DNA of 64,000 nt from positions 1-64,000 of the forward strand of contig JAEWGW010000018.1 of assembly GCA_023388055.1 (NCBI GenBank), read 5' to 3'. The stretch comes from Bacillota bacterium. GTDB taxonomy: Bacteria > Bacillota > Bacilli > Paenibacillales > NBRC-103111. Positions 24,883 through 33,770 of the stretch are shown piece by piece; the stretch's first letter is position 1, and every line of letters starts with the position of its first letter. Made by a program: the position numbers and the translations under genes. The notes beneath the pieces are model-generated. The model saw nothing but the letters and a program-made list of their open reading frames with translations. It did not search any database and was not told the DNA's origin.

Positions 24883-26508
24883 TCAGGATATTCCCCAGCC
24901 TGCCGGATAGTCCGCCGAGAGGGTTACCGGCAGTTTGCCCGAAGCGGGCAGCCGGCCCGTAAGCACCTTGGCGGCAGCCTGCAGCATAAGCGGCCGGTTT
25001 TCGTAGCAGGCCACATACGTCTGCACGGCTGCAAAAGACAGCAAATCATAAGGGCTGCGCAGTGCTACCGCCGTTACCTTGGCGCCGGGAAGCTCCAGCA
25101 GCGCCTGTACCAGCCGGACCTGACCCGGATTAAAGGCGGCGTTGTAAGTACCCGCCACAAGCTGCAGCCTGCCTGACCGGGCAGCTGCCAGCACCGCCTC
25201 AATCTCGGCGTCGTCCGGCGCCAGACTTACTGACAGCTCCTGCACATCGGCGAGATAAGGCGCCAATGCCTTGCCCAGGGTGATTTCCTGGCGGATGGCT
25301 TCGTCCACATCCGTTCGCGCCTCCACACGGGGCCAAATCACCAGCGTCGGCGCGGCGGCATCCAGAGGGAAACCGCCCTCCCCCGCCACCTTCACCAGTG
25401 TCACCGCCCGTTCAGCCGCTCCTGCAGCAACCTTCATATGCTCCGAGTTGCCTACCTCGGGTATACCCTGCTCCCGAATCAGCCGCTGCCAGCTTTCTTC
25501 CCGGCGGACCTTGGCCTCCTGGATGCGCCGTGCCGACTCGGCAATCCGCTCCCGGTGCAGCTCTCCCGACAAAACCGCCTGATAAATCGTCTCCAGCGCT
25601 TCAAGCTGAAGTTCCGGTGTGTGGCTGACTAGAACCAAGTCCGCTCCCGCCTTCACGGCCATTACAGCCCCCCGGCCAACCCCCACCGTCCCGGAAATAG
25701 CCTTCATTTCCAGACAATCCGTGGCAATAACCCCGCCGAAGCCAAGCTCCTCGCGCAGAAGCCCATTGAGAACGGCAGCAGACAATGTAGCTGGAAGCCC
25801 GCTGGCATCGTAAGCGGGAAATTGCACATGGGCGGTCATCACCACATCCGCTCCGGCTTCAATAGCGCTCCGGAATGGAGGGAGTTCAACCTGGCGGAGC
25901 CGCTCCAAATCATGGGGCACAGTCGGCAGCTCCAAATGGGAATCCGCCGTTGTATCCCCATGCCCCGGAAAATGCTTGGGGCAGGCGCTGATCCCCGCGT
26001 CCTGATAACCCTGTACAGCCCGGGCGCCCATAAGTCCCACCACTCCCGCATCCTCCCCGTAGGAGCGGACACCAATAACCGGGTTCGCTTTATTGTTATT
26101 CACATCCACACATGGCGCAAAGTTCAGATTTATGCCCAAGCTCCGCAGCTCCACACCTGAAATCCGCGCGGTTTCATATACAAGGTCCGGCGATCCTGCC
26201 GCGCCTAAGGCCATATTACCCGGCAAAAGCGCCACCTGCCGGTCAATTCTCGCCACCATTCCGCCTTCCTGATCTACGGCGATCCATAAAGGGCCGTTTC
26301 CTGCCAGCCTAGACGCCTCCTGAAGTGTAACGGACAACTGCCGCACCTCCTCCGGCGTTCCGATATTATCCCGGAAATAGATCACATTGCCCAACCGATA
26401 CTCCCGGATAAGCCGCAAAAGTTCCTCTGTGGGCGTTTTTCCGGAAAACCCGCACATGACCATTTGGCCGATTTGCTCCCGAAGAGTGGTATGCTGAAGC
26501 TGATTCAT
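24883..26508 (-). CDS. nagZ: GH3 beta-N-acetylglucosaminidase (NagZ/YbbD-like)
   Basis: A 541-residue GH3 enzyme that removes GlcNAc from the non-reducing end of muropeptide sugars. The barrel holds the NagZ signature KHFPGHGDTTADSH, whose His/Asp pair supplies the general acid in this subfamily, and the nucleophile D264 in GVIATDCLEMKAI. A second alpha/beta domain follows to the C-terminus, as in the two-domain Bacillus YbbD. No signal peptide is visible, unlike secreted YbbD. ATG at 26508 faces away from murR, which is divergent by 218 bp. Confidence 0.93.
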   Translation of the reverse strand: MNQLQHTTLREQIGQMVMCGFSGKTPTEELLRLIREYRLGNVIYFRDNIGTPEEVRQLSVTLQEASRLAGNGPLWIAVDQEGGMVARIDRQVALLPGNMALGAAGSPDLVYETARISGVELRSLGINLNFAPCVDVNNNKANPVIGVRSYGEDAGVVGLMGARAVQGYQDAGISACPKHFPGHGDTTADSHLELPTVPHDLERLRQVELPPFRSAIEAGADVVMTAHVQFPAYDASGLPATLSAAVLNGLLREELGFGGVIATDCLEMKAISGTVGVGRGAVMAVKAGADLVLVSHTPELQLEALETIYQAVLSGELHRERIAESARRIQEAKVRREESWQRLIREQGIPEVGNSEHMKVAAGAAERAVTLVKVAGEGGFPLDAAAPTLVIWPRVEARTDVDEAIRQEITLGKALAPYLADVQELSVSLAPDDAEIEAVLAAARSGRLQLVAGTYNAAFNPGQVRLVQALLELPGAKVTAVALRSPYDLLSFAAVQTYVACYENRPLMLQAAAKVLTGRLPASGKLPVTLSADYPAGWGIS

Positions 26509-26577
26509 GTGTCCATCCCGCTTTCATGTTAATTTATATGACATATCGCTCAAAAAATTGCATTCCTATTTGCCGCC

Positions 26578-26606
26578 ATTATAGCACCCGTCTTTTAAAA
26601 CAACAA
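26578..26606 (-). promoter_or_regulatory. Promoter of nagZ
   Basis: On the minus strand TTGTTG (26601-26606), 17 bp, then TATAAT (26578-26583) with a TGC extension. Confidence 0.65.
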
Positions 26607-26633
26607 GTTAGACTTTAAAACTTTATGCCAGTA

Positions 26634-26661
26634 TGATACAATAACAACGAAATTAAATTTC
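26634..26661 (+). promoter_or_regulatory. murR promoter and operator candidate
   Basis: TGATACAAT (26634-26642) is an extended -10. GAAATTAAATTTC (26649-26661) is a perfect inverted repeat with a one-base centre at the expected transcription start, of the kind bound by RpiR-family regulators. Autoregulation of murR is inferred. Confidence 0.5.
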
Positions 26662-26726
26662 AGTCAATGCTTCAAATACCATTGCTTGCCAATAACACTC
26701 TCTCCCTTTACTATGAAGGTAAATCT

Positions 26727-27617
26727 ATGAAGAATGCGCAGGTACCTTCTATGGCCATTCAGAACAATCTTTTGCTCAAAATCCGGGATGTGAAGGAAAG
26801 TCTCACCCCCGTCGAAAAGCTCATCGCCGAGTATATCCTTGCCAATCCGGGCGAGATCCCCCATCTTTCCATCAAAAGCCTGGCCCTGTTCAGCCGTACC
26901 AGCGACGCATCGGTGCTCCGTTTCTGCAAAACCATGGGTTATAACGGCTACCGCAGTTTTATTGTGAGCTTGTCCGCCGCGTTGGGCTCCCATGATGAGG
27001 AACAGCCTGCCCATTATTCCGATATTCAGCCGGGAGATGAGCTGGATGTCATCATCTCCAATGTGGCCCGCAACAACGCCAAGTCCATTGACGACACCCT
27101 GTCCATTATCGACCACACGGAGGTGGCCAAGGCGATAAAGGCACTGCGGGAGACTCACCGCATCGTCTTCTTCGGCATCGGCGCTTCCGGTCTGGTATGC
27201 CGGGACGGGGAGCAGAAATTCTCGCGGATCAACAAGATGTGCCATGCCTATACGGACGGGCACAGCCAGCTTACTGCAGCAACCCTTTTGGAGCGCGGAG
27301 ATGTAGCTGTTTTTGTCTCCAATTCGGGTGATACCGAGGAGATTCTGGACGCATTGGATATCTCCCTCAAAAACGGCGCCACCACCATCGCCCTCACCCG
27401 CTTCGGCAAAAGCGAGCTGGCCCAGCGTTCGGACATTGTGCTGACCTTCTCCTCCCAGGAGATCACGATGCGCAGCGGAGCCATGGGCTCCCGGATTGCT
27501 ATGTTGACCGTTATTGACATTTTGTTTGCCGGTGTAGCCAGCGCAGAATACAACTCCATCAAAAAATACCTCCTGAAAACTCACAATATTCTTTCCGCCA
27601 AACACAGAAGGGGTTAG
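26727..27617 (+). CDS. murR: RpiR/MurR-type regulator with SIS domain
   Basis: A 296-residue regulator. The N-terminal 80 residues are an RpiR-type helix-turn-helix (LIAEYILANPGEIPHLSIKS, SDASVLRFCKTMGYNGY). The C-terminal SIS domain (FFGIGASGLVCRD, VSNSGDTEEILDAL) binds phosphosugars, here most likely MurNAc-6-P. ATG at 26727 has GAAGGT six bases upstream; the longer frame from 26667 lacks a binding site. It sits between nagZ (divergent) and murQ (same strand, own promoter), which supports the MurR assignment. It ends in its own terminator. Confidence 0.87.
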   Translation: MKNAQVPSMAIQNNLLLKIRDVKESLTPVEKLIAEYILANPGEIPHLSIKSLALFSRTSDASVLRFCKTMGYNGYRSFIVSLSAALGSHDEEQPAHYSDIQPGDELDVIISNVARNNAKSIDDTLSIIDHTEVAKAIKALRETHRIVFFGIGASGLVCRDGEQKFSRINKMCHAYTDGHSQLTAATLLERGDVAVFVSNSGDTEEILDALDISLKNGATTIALTRFGKSELAQRSDIVLTFSSQEITMRSGAMGSRIAMLTVIDILFAGVASAEYNSIKKYLLKTHNILSAKHRRG

Positions 27618-27657
27618 GCTTGGCTTGCAATATTCCCTAATCCGCTCATCTGCCACG

Positions 27658-27688
27658 CGGCGCTTGGTCAAACAAAGCGCCGTTTTTT
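27658..27688 (+). terminator. Terminator after murR
   Basis: Stem CGGCGCTT/AAGCGCCG with a nine-base loop, followed by six T. Confidence 0.88.
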
Positions 27689-27746
27689 ACCACTCTGCCG
27701 GACTAACCCGGACATAATCCGGAAGTCCGATCAATATACGTGTTTA

Positions 27747-27760
27747 TGTAAGCCCTTTCA
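27747..27760 (+). promoter_or_regulatory. cre-like CcpA site upstream of murQ
   Basis: TGTAAGCCCTTTCA matches TGWAANCGNTNWCA at 13 of 14 positions; the central G is C. It lies about 125 bp before the -35 of the murQ promoter. Confidence 0.5.
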
Positions 27761-27849
27761 TTCGGTGGAATAATAATAATTTGGAGGAATATTTTTCGCC
27801 GTTTCCCATATAATCTTGGAGCATAATAATCATGGTATTTTTTTAATCC

Positions 27850-27862
27850 GAAATTTTATTCC
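27850..27862 (+). promoter_or_regulatory. MurR operator candidate upstream of murQ
   Basis: GAAATTTTATTCC has the same 13-bp layout as the GAAATTAAATTTC site at the murR promoter. It ends ten bases before the murQ -35. Similar half sites (TGGAATAATAATTT, GGAGGAATATTTTT) lie just upstream at about 27767-27797. Confidence 0.45.
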
Positions 27863-27871
27863 AAAAAACGA

Positions 27872-27901
27872 TTGACAATAAAACAGCATTGGGACTATGC
27901 T
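27872..27901 (+). promoter_or_regulatory. Promoter of the murQ-transporter-anmK operon
   Basis: TTGACA (27872-27877), 18 bp, TATGCT (27896-27901). Confidence 0.65.
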
Positions 27902-27993
27902 TAAAGCAATTGCATGGCAGGTAACCTAACAACAACTCCTTGTTCCCCCTCATGATCATGCTGAAAACTAACACACCAGGTAGGAGAATGCGC

Positions 27994-28914
27994 ATGAATG
28001 AATATTTAGCGGGCTTAACGACGGAGACCATCAATCCGGCAACCCGGACCATTGACGAATGCTCAACTGAAGAGATGCTGGCGCTTCTGAACCGGGAGGA
28101 CGCCAAGGTGCCGGCGGCAGTGGCGGAGGAAATCCCCCGCATTGCGCAGGCAGTGGACATGATCCACAGCCGTCTCGCTGACGGCGGCAGGTTATTTTAC
28201 ATCGGGGCCGGCACCTCCGGCCGGCTGGGGGTGCTGGACGCCTCCGAATGCCCCCCCACCTTCGGCGTGGAGCCGGAGCTGATCCAGGGGCATATCGCCG
28301 GAGGCGATGTCGCCCTCCGCACAGCGGTGGAGGGCTTCGAGGATCTGGCCGAGGAGGGCATCGCCCTCGTGGAGCGCTGTGGCATCTCCGTCCGGGATGC
28401 GGTGGTGGGTATTTCCGCCAGCGGCAGCGCCGCCTTTGTCATCGCCGCCTTGAGGAAGGCGGGGGAGCTGGGCGCCGCAACCATCGGCGTGGTCAACAAC
28501 CGGAACTCCCGGCTGGCTGAGGTCTGCCAGGTAACCATTGCTCCGGTGGTAGGTCCGGAGGTGATTATGGGCTCCACCCGGCTCAAGTCCGGCTCGGCCC
28601 AGAAGCTGGTGCTCAATATGCTCACTACCAGCGTCATGGTCAAGCTTGGCAAAACCTACGACAACCTGATGGTGGATCTGAAGGCCACCAACGCCAAGCT
28701 CCGGGACCGGGCGGTCCGCATCATCACAGCCGCCTGCGGCGCCGGGGAAGTCGAAGCGGCTGCTGCACTGGCGGAAGCGGAGGGCAGCTGCAAGCTGGCC
28801 ATCCTGATGCTGGCCACCGGCTTGGATGCCTCCGCCGGGCAGATGCTTCTGGACGAAACCAAGGGAATGCTGAAGCAGGCTATACGCAAGTATGAGGGCA
28901 GCACAGCTAAATAA
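27994..28914 (+). CDS. murQ: N-acetylmuramic acid 6-phosphate etherase
   Basis: A 306-residue cytoplasmic SIS-domain lyase that splits MurNAc-6-P into GlcNAc-6-P and D-lactate. The family signature FYIGAGTSGRLGVLDASECP is present around residues 66-85, along with VGISASGSAAFV and VVGPEVIMGSTRLKSGSAQ further on. Length is the usual 300. ATG at 27994 is preferred because TAGGAG is then eight bases away; ATG at 27988 would abut it. It opens the operon with the binding protein, two permeases and anmK downstream. Confidence 0.96.
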   Translation: MNEYLAGLTTETINPATRTIDECSTEEMLALLNREDAKVPAAVAEEIPRIAQAVDMIHSRLADGGRLFYIGAGTSGRLGVLDASECPPTFGVEPELIQGHIAGGDVALRTAVEGFEDLAEEGIALVERCGISVRDAVVGISASGSAAFVIAALRKAGELGAATIGVVNNRNSRLAEVCQVTIAPVVGPEVIMGSTRLKSGSAQKLVLNMLTTSVMVKLGKTYDNLMVDLKATNAKLRDRAVRIITAACGAGEVEAAAALAEAEGSCKLAILMLATGLDASAGQMLLDETKGMLKQAIRKYEGSTAK

Positions 28915-29010
28915 GCCGAAGCACCTCCCATGAAGCCCGCTGCAGGAGAACAAGCACAGTTGCATCAGACTCACCCATACATTTTGACCATTAAAAGGAG
29001 GAAGCAAGGA

Positions 29011-30465
29011 ATGATTACAAAAGGAAAGTCCATCTCCCTCATGTTAGCCGCCGTTTTATCCCTAGCGCCCCTGGCCGCCTGCTCCGGCGGTAAGGACAAT
29101 GCCTCTTCTCCCGCTCCATCTGCGGGAGGCTCACCTGCTGCAAGCGCCGCCGCTTCCGGCGAGAAGGACACCATCACCGCCCTGCTTCCCCCGGTTTCGG
29201 CCAACTTCCAGAAGAAATTCGAGCAGATGGCCAAGGATTTCAATACCCTGTATCCCAACCTGACGCTCAAAATCGAACCGGCCAGCTGGGAGGATATGAC
29301 CCAGAAGCTGGACACCCAGGTGAACGCAGGCAGCCCGCCTGACATCGCGTTTATCGGCTCCGACGGGATCTCCAAGTATGTGCAGCAGGGTATGCTCATG
29401 GATATTACCGATTTGGCCGATGCCAAAATGGTCTCGGACTTTGACCCGGGCCCACTGGAATATATGAAGAACGGCAAAAGCCTGTACGGCTTCCCCGCTT
29501 ATATGGAGGCTCATGCCATCGGCGGCAACAGGGAATTCCTTGAGGCGGCAGGCATCGATTGGAAAAAGGTACAACAATCCGGCTGGACCTATGAAGAGTT
29601 CCGCGAGGCCATCAAGAAGGGCGTAGTGAAGGACGGCAATGCCACCAAACGGTACGGCTTCGTCTTCGCCACCTCCGGTGTGGCGTCCAAGGATTATCTG
29701 AGCATTTTGGTGAAAAACGCCGGTATGCCCTCTCCCTTCACCAAGGATCTGAAATATGCCTACACCAGCAAAAACTATCTGGGTGTTCTGAAGGCGGTCC
29801 GTGAGATGATCGATGACGGCTCCATGCCTAAGGAATTAGGCTCCATCGATGCAGGCAAACGCTGGAACATGTTCCTCACCGGTCAAACCATGATTACCGG
29901 CAAGGGCCTGGCCACCTTCGAGAACTCCGCCAAAACCAACAACGGCAAGATTGACGCCAAGGACGGCAGCGCCGTCAAGGACAGCATCAAGGTGGATTAC
30001 ATCGTGCTGCCGGTGCCCAGCTTCCTCGGCCAGCCTGCTGTTTCCAGCACCGTGGTAGACGGTTATGTCACCTTCCGCGGCAAAAAGGAGCCCACCGCCG
30101 AGCATAAAGCCAACGTGGTCAAGGCCGCCTACTTCCTGGCCAGCGGCAAGGTAGCCGCCGAAACCAACAGCGAGCTGTTCGTGGCCCACATCAGCAAAAC
30201 GGGCGCCGAAGCCGCCAAGAGCATTACCATCAGCAGAAGCCCTGAGAACGAAGCCGCTGTGAAGGTGCTTCTCTCCCACGCCGCTCCCGCCCGTCCGGAT
30301 ATCCCGGTTGAGCTGGGCGCCAAGGCCACCAAGCTGGAGAATGAGGTCATCATTCCGAAGATGCAGGCTTTGTTAGCCGGCGAAATCAAGCCGGAGGATA
30401 TGCATAAAGCCATTACCGAAGCGGCTGTCAAAGCCTTCGGAGACACCGGCGTCGTCAAGGATTAA
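29011..30465 (+). CDS. Sugar-binding lipoprotein of an ABC importer (MurNAc-type substrate inferred)
   Basis: A 484-residue family 1 solute-binding lipoprotein. The signal peptide ends in the lipobox LAAC (Cys about residue 23), followed by a Ser/Ala/Pro-rich tether. The body has the pattern VNAGSPPDIAFIGSDG and GFPAYMEAHAIGGNREFLEAAG seen in UgpB/MalE-like proteins. A perfect AAAGGAGG precedes ATG at 29011. It sits between murQ (96 bp) and two permeases, so it probably binds MurNAc, anhydro-MurNAc or a GlcNAc-MurNAc disaccharide. The ligand is inferred from neighbours only. Confidence 0.9.
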   Translation: MITKGKSISLMLAAVLSLAPLAACSGGKDNASSPAPSAGGSPAASAAASGEKDTITALLPPVSANFQKKFEQMAKDFNTLYPNLTLKIEPASWEDMTQKLDTQVNAGSPPDIAFIGSDGISKYVQQGMLMDITDLADAKMVSDFDPGPLEYMKNGKSLYGFPAYMEAHAIGGNREFLEAAGIDWKKVQQSGWTYEEFREAIKKGVVKDGNATKRYGFVFATSGVASKDYLSILVKNAGMPSPFTKDLKYAYTSKNYLGVLKAVREMIDDGSMPKELGSIDAGKRWNMFLTGQTMITGKGLATFENSAKTNNGKIDAKDGSAVKDSIKVDYIVLPVPSFLGQPAVSSTVVDGYVTFRGKKEPTAEHKANVVKAAYFLASGKVAAETNSELFVAHISKTGAEAAKSITISRSPENEAAVKVLLSHAAPARPDIPVELGAKATKLENEVIIPKMQALLAGEIKPEDMHKAITEAAVKAFGDTGVVKD

Positions 30466-30500
30466 CGATTAACCCGCCTCTCCACCGGAGGAGTGTCCCG

Positions 30501-30565
30501 GCCGGCCGAGTCGTTTGCCCATAAGGCGCAGACGGCTCCCGGCTGGGCCCCTCCCCGGCTTTTTT
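30501..30565 (+). other. Intercistronic hairpin between binding protein and permease
   Basis: GAGTCGTTTGCCC pairs with GGCGCAGACGGCTC through several G-U pairs, extended by GCCGG/CCGGC, over 30501-30543. Six T follow at 30560. It could act as a leaky terminator or 3' stabiliser that keeps binding protein above permease level. Confidence 0.55.
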
Positions 30566-30598
30566 GTAAAGTCCCATGAATGAGAAGGGAGCTTCGCC

Positions 30599-31519
30599 AT
30601 GGCCGTGTCCACATCCAACGAACGTACAGCCAAACCGGCGGGGAGACGCCGCAAGCATACGGACAATTTTCCGGGCTATGTCTTCATTGCCGTTGCCCTG
30701 GTGGTTTATGCACTGTTTACCGCCTATCCGGTCATCAAGGCCTTCATTATCAGCTTCCAGGAATACAAACCTCTCGGGTCCACCTATATCGGCTTCGACA
30801 ACTATGTGGCTACCTTCGAGAGCTCCCTGTTCTGGAAGTCCATCCGTAACACCCTCGTATACACACTGTTAACCGTTCCCTTTAACCTGTTCCTCTCCTT
30901 CGTCATTGCCATAATGATTCTGCCCCTGCGCAAGAAGGTGCAGAATGTGTTTAAGGGCATCTACTACCTGCCCACTGTCGCCTCGGGTGTGGCCTTGTCC
31001 GTGGTGTGGCTGTGGATCTATGATCCGCTGCCTGCAGGTATTTTCAACAAGCTGATCAGCTTCTTCGGCATCTCCAACCAGAACTGGCTGGGCTCCAGTG
31101 CTACCGCTATGCTGGCCCTGGTGATGATGAGCTGGCTGTCCAGCCATGGCGCGGCGATTATTATTTTCCTGGCGGCACTGATCGGCATCGACAACAGCTA
31201 TTATGAAGCGGCGGATCTGGACGGGGCTTCCTTCCTGCAGAAGCTGCAGCATATTGTGGTTCCTTTTGTAAAACCGACCATTCTGTTTCTGCTGGTGACA
31301 GCTGTCATCGGATCGTTCCAGGTATTCCAGAACGCTTACCTGATGACCGGCGGCGGACCCAATCATTCCACCACCATGGTCGGCCTGCTGATTTTTGACA
31401 ATGCGTTCAAGTATTTCGAGTTTGGTAAAGCAGCCGCCCAATCTCTGGTGCTGGCCGCCGTTATCGCACTTGTGTCCCTGATCCAGTTCAAATTCCTCGG
31501 CAAAGAGATCGAATACTAG
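30599..31519 (+). CDS. Carbohydrate ABC transporter permease (MalF/UgpA type)
   Basis: A 306-residue CUT1 permease with a basic cytoplasmic tail (residues 1-24), six predicted helices, the first at about 25-47 (YVFIAVALVVYALFTAYPVI), and the EAA loop YYEAADLDGASFLQKLQHIVVP. AAGGGAG lies upstream of ATG 30599. It follows the binding protein and is 16 bp before its partner. Together they import the amino sugar released from peptidoglycan, by context. Confidence 0.92.
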   Translation: MAVSTSNERTAKPAGRRRKHTDNFPGYVFIAVALVVYALFTAYPVIKAFIISFQEYKPLGSTYIGFDNYVATFESSLFWKSIRNTLVYTLLTVPFNLFLSFVIAIMILPLRKKVQNVFKGIYYLPTVASGVALSVVWLWIYDPLPAGIFNKLISFFGISNQNWLGSSATAMLALVMMSWLSSHGAAIIIFLAALIGIDNSYYEAADLDGASFLQKLQHIVVPFVKPTILFLLVTAVIGSFQVFQNAYLMTGGGPNHSTTMVGLLIFDNAFKYFEFGKAAAQSLVLAAVIALVSLIQFKFLGKEIEY

Positions 31520-31535
31520 AAGGGAGGAGCCCACC

Positions 31536-32396
31536 ATGTCCTTATACAACAACCATATCGGCAATCCGAAAATTCGCGTGGCCCGCAATGGAGTCCTGAG
31601 CTTCTTCCTTCTGGTATTTGCTCTGGCGACGCTGTTCCCCATCTATTTCATGCTGATTTCCTCCCTGGGTGATCCGGTGGAGGCGGGTGCGGTGAATTAT
31701 TCTCTCCTGCCCGGCAAAATCACGCTGGATTCCTTCGTGTTCTTCTTCCAGTACAGCCAATATTCCTACCGCTGGATTCTCAACTCGCTGGTTGTAGCGG
31801 GGAGTGTCACCGTGTCCAACGTGTTATTCGCCACAATGGCGGGTTATGCCTTTTCCAAGGTGCGGTTCAAGGGGCGGGCGGTGCTGTTCACCATCCTTCT
31901 TGCCGCAATGATGATTCCCTATCAGGTGACGCAGGTGCCTCTGTATATTCTGGTTGTGAACACCTTCCAATTGGAAAATACCTACACTGCTCTCATCATG
32001 CCCAGCCTGGTCACGGTGTACAACATCTTCCTGGCCAAGCAGTTTATGAGCAGCATTCCCAATGAAATCATCGAGTCCGCCAAGGTGGAGGGGGCCAGCC
32101 AGTTCATGATTTTCTTCAAGGTGATTGCGCCGCTTTCGAAGACCGTCATGGCGGTAATCGCCATCCTGACCTTTATGGACAGTTGGAATACGTTCTTCTG
32201 GCCGCTGCTGGTGACGAAGACCATGGATATGCAAACCATTCAGGTGGGGCTGAAAAACTTCCGCTTCGCCAATACCACGTACTTCTCGCCTATGATGGCG
32301 GGGGCTACGATCTCGGCGCTGCCGATGTTCATCCTGTTCTTCAGCCTGCAGCGCTACTTCCTGGAGGGCGTCACTGTCGGCGCCGTGAAGGGGTGA
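31536..32396 (+). CDS. Carbohydrate ABC transporter permease (MalG/UgpE type)
   Basis: A 286-residue permease with six helices, the EAA loop ESAKVEGASQFMIFFKVIAP and the usual YFLEGVTVGAVKG end. GGGAGGAG precedes the ATG. It ends six bases before anmK, so transport and phosphorylation are translationally close. No ATP-binding protein is encoded in the operon. Confidence 0.92.
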   Translation: MSLYNNHIGNPKIRVARNGVLSFFLLVFALATLFPIYFMLISSLGDPVEAGAVNYSLLPGKITLDSFVFFFQYSQYSYRWILNSLVVAGSVTVSNVLFATMAGYAFSKVRFKGRAVLFTILLAAMMIPYQVTQVPLYILVVNTFQLENTYTALIMPSLVTVYNIFLAKQFMSSIPNEIIESAKVEGASQFMIFFKVIAPLSKTVMAVIAILTFMDSWNTFFWPLLVTKTMDMQTIQVGLKNFRFANTTYFSPMMAGATISALPMFILFFSLQRYFLEGVTVGAVKG

Positions 32397-32401
32397 GCGG
32401 G

Positions 32402-33709
32402 ATGAGAAAACCCAAGAGCAGCGCAGGCAGAACTGCTGCGGCGGAGGCTGCGGTTGGGGCTGCGGCAAAACAAACCGGCCTCGGCGCACGACGCTACGCC
32501 ATCGGACTGATGTCCGGCACCTCCGTGGACGGGATTGATGCCGCGTTGGTGGAGATTGCGGGTCGGCCCGGGGAGAGCTCGGGCCTGCTTCGGGCCGGGG
32601 CAACTTCCGGGGGTGCTGCGGGGGACGGGCCTGACGGAGGGCTGTCGGTGAAGCTGCTGGCGTTCCTGAATCTGCCTTATCCCGAGGATACCCGGCAGGC
32701 AATCTTCCGCCTCTTCGATCCTGCGTTGGCCACCGTGGACAAGGTGGGTGAAATGAATGTGCGGCTGGGCAAACTTTATGCCGAAGCGGCTTTGGCCGTG
32801 GCGGCGGAGGCGGGAATGAAGCCGGAGGCCGTCAGCGTCATCGGCTCCCACGGACAGACCCTCTGGCATGCGCCGGAGCAGGGTTTCACGGTTCAAATCG
32901 GCGAAGGATCCGTCATCGCGGAGCTGACCGGCATTCCCTGCGTCTCCGACTTCCGCCCGGCGGATTTGGCCGCAGGCGGCCAAGGCGCACCGTTGGTGCC
33001 CTATACCGAGTACCTGCTATACCGAAACCCTGCGGAAACCCTTCTGCTCCAGAATATCGGAGGCATCGGCAACATCACCGTAATTCCCGCAGGGGCGGAC
33101 AGCAGCCAGGTTTTCGCCTTCGATACCGGTCCCGGCAACATGCTCATCGACGGCGTGATGCACCGTCTTACGGGCGGCCGGACCGGGATGGACGAAGGCG
33201 GAAGGCTGGCTGCCTCCGGCCGCTGCTGCGCGGAGCTGCTGGAGCGGCTGCAGGCGGAGGCGTATTACCGCCTGCAGCCGCCCAAGTCCACGGGCCGCGA
33301 GCTGTTCGGCGCCCCCTACGTGGAGCGCCTGATGGACTGGCGGCAGGAGCTCGGCGTAAGCGACGCCGACCTGGTGGCCACGGTGACGCGGCTCACTGCC
33401 TGGTCCATCGGGGATGCCTACCGGCGGTTTGTGCGGGACCGCCATCCGGCCCACCGGATGATTGTGGGCGGCGGAGGCAGCTACAATCCGACGCTGCTGC
33501 GGGATCTGCGGGAGGAGCTGGCTCCTGTGCCGGTGGTGACCCAGGAGGAAGTCGGCCTAAGCAGCGACGCCAAGGAGGCGGTGGCCTTCGCCCTGCTGGC
33601 GGACTGCACCCTGGCCGGATTGCCGGGCAGCCTGCCGGCAGTCACAGGGGCGCGGCACCCGGCGGTGCTGGGCAAACTTTCCCTGCCGTATGGGCGCGCG
33701 CCACGCTAA
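32402..33709 (+). CDS. anmK: Anhydro-N-acetylmuramic acid kinase
   Basis: A 435-residue kinase of the ASKHA fold. It opens the 1,6-anhydro ring of anhydro-MurNAc and phosphorylates it to MurNAc-6-P, the substrate of MurQ. The signatures IGLMSGTSVDGIDAALVE, VIGSHGQTLWHAPE, FDTGPGNMLIDGVM and MIVGGGGSYN are all present. The first 30 residues before them are an Ala/Arg/Lys-rich extension absent from the usual 370-390-residue enzymes. ATG at 32402 has a GGGGTGAG binding site. A Gly-rich stretch near residue 62-80 is a second small insertion. Confidence 0.94.
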   Translation: MRKPKSSAGRTAAAEAAVGAAAKQTGLGARRYAIGLMSGTSVDGIDAALVEIAGRPGESSGLLRAGATSGGAAGDGPDGGLSVKLLAFLNLPYPEDTRQAIFRLFDPALATVDKVGEMNVRLGKLYAEAALAVAAEAGMKPEAVSVIGSHGQTLWHAPEQGFTVQIGEGSVIAELTGIPCVSDFRPADLAAGGQGAPLVPYTEYLLYRNPAETLLLQNIGGIGNITVIPAGADSSQVFAFDTGPGNMLIDGVMHRLTGGRTGMDEGGRLAASGRCCAELLERLQAEAYYRLQPPKSTGRELFGAPYVERLMDWRQELGVSDADLVATVTRLTAWSIGDAYRRFVRDRHPAHRMIVGGGGSYNPTLLRDLREELAPVPVVTQEEVGLSSDAKEAVAFALLADCTLAGLPGSLPAVTGARHPAVLGKLSLPYGRAPR

Positions 33710-33770
33710 CGGAAGACACAGCCGCTATGACGCAACAAGGTTACCTTAGTAGGGGCAGCGTCCCAGAGGC

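Noticed and set aside
26664..27671. Long minus-strand open frame opposite murR
   Set aside because: It mirrors the murR codons, lacks a binding site and shows no family pattern; murR on the plus strand explains the stretch.
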